DNA from: Pelargonium cotyledonis
Lineage: Eukaryota > Streptophyta > Magnoliopsida > Geraniales > Geraniaceae
DNA: 20,283 nucleotides
Assembly: GCA_036897625.1 (NCBI GenBank)
Contig: JAYMTA010001377.1
Span: forward strand, 1-20,283
Direction of reading: 5' to 3'
Both the position numbers and the translations under genes were made by a program. The notes under the pieces were generated by a model. The model was not told the DNA's origin and ran no database searches. It saw only the letters and a program-made list of their open reading frames with translations. Positions 18,901 through 20,283 of this stretch are shown here, piece by piece; position 1 is the first letter of the stretch; each line of letters starts with the position of its first letter.

Positions 18901-20220
18901 ATAAAAAATACATAAGACAGCATAATTTTCAAAATTACTACTATGAAAACATACTCTTCAAGAACTTCGCCAAAGTGCCATCTGTAATAGATTCACCCAT
19001 AAACGGAACAACAGCATCAACTAAATCCCCTACATCCACCACAAGTAAGGAAGTGAGACTATTATTATAACAATAAAATGCAAAAGAAAGTGTAGTCTAA
19101 TAACACATGGCATATATTTGTTTCAAAACACTGTTTTGAGTTTGATAGATTTCTTTTCAACCACCATAAAAAAATGTTACTGTTCATTCGTTGCAGACAT
19201 TGAATGATATTTTTGGTGCCTTGGTATGAAAAAGCAACAGATTAATAAGTTTGGTCCCTAAATCTAAAACCATGGCATTTTAACAAAAATACTACAGTGG
19301 TCACTATGATCTCCAAACACCTACACATAATTAAGCTCCTTTCGAATTAAGGCGCACGCTAAGAAATACCTAGCTTAATGCTTCTTAACCACCAATTGCT
19401 CATTCAAGAACAGCATAAACGACAACATGTGCCAGAAATCTATTATCTAGTGAAGCAATGAAATATGAGTCAAATTAATGACTAAGATGCTCAGGTAAGA
19501 TCATAAAACTAATATTTCATAGAAACGGCTAAGATGGCCACCATGTACCACACACTCAAGCATGAGAATTAGTATGTGTCACTCAGAGATGTATCGTACC
19601 ACTGTCTGAAGAAAATGACTTGCTCCAATTTTTCATGGTAACCTCTGGATAGCTTCCAGCTACACCCCTGCATACCAGCCATGAGTTCATTAATCTATTC
19701 GATATAATAGTATTCCTTGTGAACACTAATATATCATCATAAGCATTTCAAATTATTTATTATATGTACATAGAAATATTTTTTTCCTTCTAATTTGTAG
19801 TAAATATGTGTGCCTTGTACCGTGGCTCCAAAAGAGGTTAGTAACATAGTGTGACTTTGCACCATTAATAACAATGGGTAATCCTCCCCACCACTGACTC
19901 AAGTGTAGTGGCATAATAAGGTTCAAACCTCATGGCAACTTAGCCTGATTGCATGCGATGGCATCATGGCACTAAAAGATAGAGTAGGTTGAAAGGCAGG
20001 GAATACTTTACCTTTACCAAACCTCAAGTTTAGTTTAAGGTAAGTAGCATTGAAATAAACATATTTTGGATAAGTTGACAATGTCATAGCCCATCTTAAG
20101 GCCTCACCACTTACTTCATAAGGGTAAACCTCCATCATTTAAATATTAAGTCCATAAAAACAATAAGAGAAATCATAGAATGTTTCACCAACCTCAATGT
20201 CTTGGAACTGACCAAGCTAC
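15978..20220 (-). CDS. DLST: E2 subunit of 2-oxoglutarate dehydrogenase (dihydrolipoyl succinyltransferase), 5' partial, lipoyl exons duplicated
   Basis: E2 transfers the succinyl group to CoA in the mitochondrial 2-oxoglutarate dehydrogenase complex and forms its core. Exons in gene order: 20193-20220 (tentative), 19600-19667 ([19 protein letters not shown]), lipoyl cassette A (19029-18955, 18869-18814, 18671-18627, 18496-18286), lipoyl cassette B (18199-18125, 18031-17976, 17825-17781, 17669-17433), then 17311-17217, 16905-16815, 16702-16592, 16445-16251 and 16172-15978. All phases join in frame. Domains: lipoyl domain ([20 protein letters not shown] ... IETDK/VTIDV), Pro/Lys-rich linker, then the catalytic acyltransferase domain ([55 protein letters not shown]). 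The active-site motif [10 protein letters not shown] has the catalytic His and Asp, and the end is LLLDV. Closest recalled relatives are AT4G26910 and AT5G55070. The start codon lies right of the window. Identity is secure; how the duplicated cassette is spliced is unknown. Confidence 0.95.
17433..18199 (-). repeat. Lipoyl-domain exon cassette B (downstream copy)
   Basis: Four exons with the same lengths as cassette A (75, 56 and 45 nt) except the last (237 versus 211 nt). They encode a second lipoyl domain with the same ETDK/VTID lysine site. Differences include NLGDRV for NPGDRV, SGAIEK for SGVLEK, and [13 protein letters not shown] for [13 protein letters not shown]. It retains the full proline-rich linker end ([20 protein letters not shown] then RERR) that leads into the catalytic domain. 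Confidence 0.92.
18200..18285 (-). other. Duplication-junction intron, 86 bp
   Basis: On the minus strand, GTGTTATT follows the truncated linker of cassette A, and the interval ends CTTGTGGTGGGTGTAG before cassette B. The same two ends occur in the intron upstream of cassette A (ATGTGTTATT complementing 19099-19109, and CTTGTGGTGGATGTAG at 19030). So this interval is the 3' portion of that ancestral intron, now directly joined to coding sequence. Read without splicing, it meets a TAA at 18224-18226. Confidence 0.75.
18286..19029 (-). repeat. Lipoyl-domain exon cassette A (upstream copy)
   Basis: Four exons encode a full lipoyl domain reading [79 protein letters not shown]. The lipoyl-lysine is the last residue of exon 18869-18814. 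The linker after it is longer than in cassette B (extra [16 protein letters not shown]) but is cut off after SSSSS. There the sequence switches to what was intron in the ancestral gene, with a potential donor at 18285-18284 (GTGTTA). Confidence 0.92.
19030..19599 (-). other. E2 intron before cassette A
   Basis: A 570-bp AT-rich intron with GT at 19599-19598 and AG at 19031-19030. Its last 80 bp were copied into the junction intron at 18200-18285. No embedded gene or mobile element is recognised. Confidence 0.8.
19668..20192 (-). other. E2 intron in the N-terminal (presequence) region
   Basis: Joining 20193-20220 to 19600-19667 keeps the frame (AG plus G), giving [10 protein letters not shown] then [10 protein letters not shown] further presequence exon could hide here because transit peptides are poorly conserved. 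A 71-codon minus-strand open frame at 19923-20138 has no recognisable similarity. Confidence 0.45.
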
Positions 20221-20283
20221 CTGTTACAGAAGAAAAGGATTCAGAAATATAGAGCAAAGACAAGAGAGACTAATAAGCCATGT

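Noticed and set aside
19900..19960. Second SINE suggested by GGTTCAAACC at about 19920
   Set aside because: A B-box-like decamer alone; no convincing A box, tail or flanking repeat.

Overview
This is nuclear DNA from a flowering plant, almost certainly a dicot. It has AT-rich GT-AG introns of about 80-960 bp, two long intronless pentatricopeptide repeat (PPR) genes, and small non-autonomous transposons (MULE-type MITE, Helitron-like, SINE-like). The proteins resemble known Arabidopsis ones throughout. I cannot name the species.

Layout, left to right. (1) 341-4464, plus: the last nine exons of HISN4 (bifunctional HisHF imidazole glycerol phosphate synthase, plastid histidine synthesis); the 5' half lies outside the window. 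Its long first complete intron carries a Helitron-like element and lacks a normal donor. (2) 4713-5152: a 422-bp MULE-type MITE with a perfect 9-bp target duplication at the HISN4 poly(A) signal. (3) 5901-6238: a second, diverged Helitron-like copy. (4) 6586-9117, plus: an intact intronless P-class PPR gene (At3g23020-like). (5) 9324-11684, plus: a decayed second copy of the 3' part of HISN4, still with introns, holding a SINE-like insert and a small inverted-repeat element. (6) 12880-14988, minus: an intact intronless DYW-class PPR gene, the EMB3141/At5g50390 orthologue. (7) 15978-20220, minus: most of the gene for the E2 subunit (dihydrolipoyl succinyltransferase) of mitochondrial 2-oxoglutarate dehydrogenase; the start codon lies beyond the right edge.

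The main observation is in the E2 gene. The four exons encoding the lipoyl domain and the start of its linker are tandemly duplicated with their introns. Both copies are open and both keep the lipoyl-lysine site (ETDK followed by VTID). Splice phases allow a two-lipoyl protein through a new donor at the duplication junction, or ordinary one-lipoyl proteins by skipping a cassette. As far as I know, 2-oxoglutarate dehydrogenase E2 has a single lipoyl domain.

From memory, HISN4 (AT4G26900) and an E2 gene (AT4G26910) are also neighbours in Arabidopsis. The window therefore appears to be a conserved gene pair in which HISN4 was partly duplicated, two PPR genes came to lie between the pair, and the E2 gene underwent internal duplication. 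The genes do not form one pathway: HISN4 is plastid metabolism, E2 is the mitochondrial TCA cycle, and the PPR proteins are organellar RNA factors.
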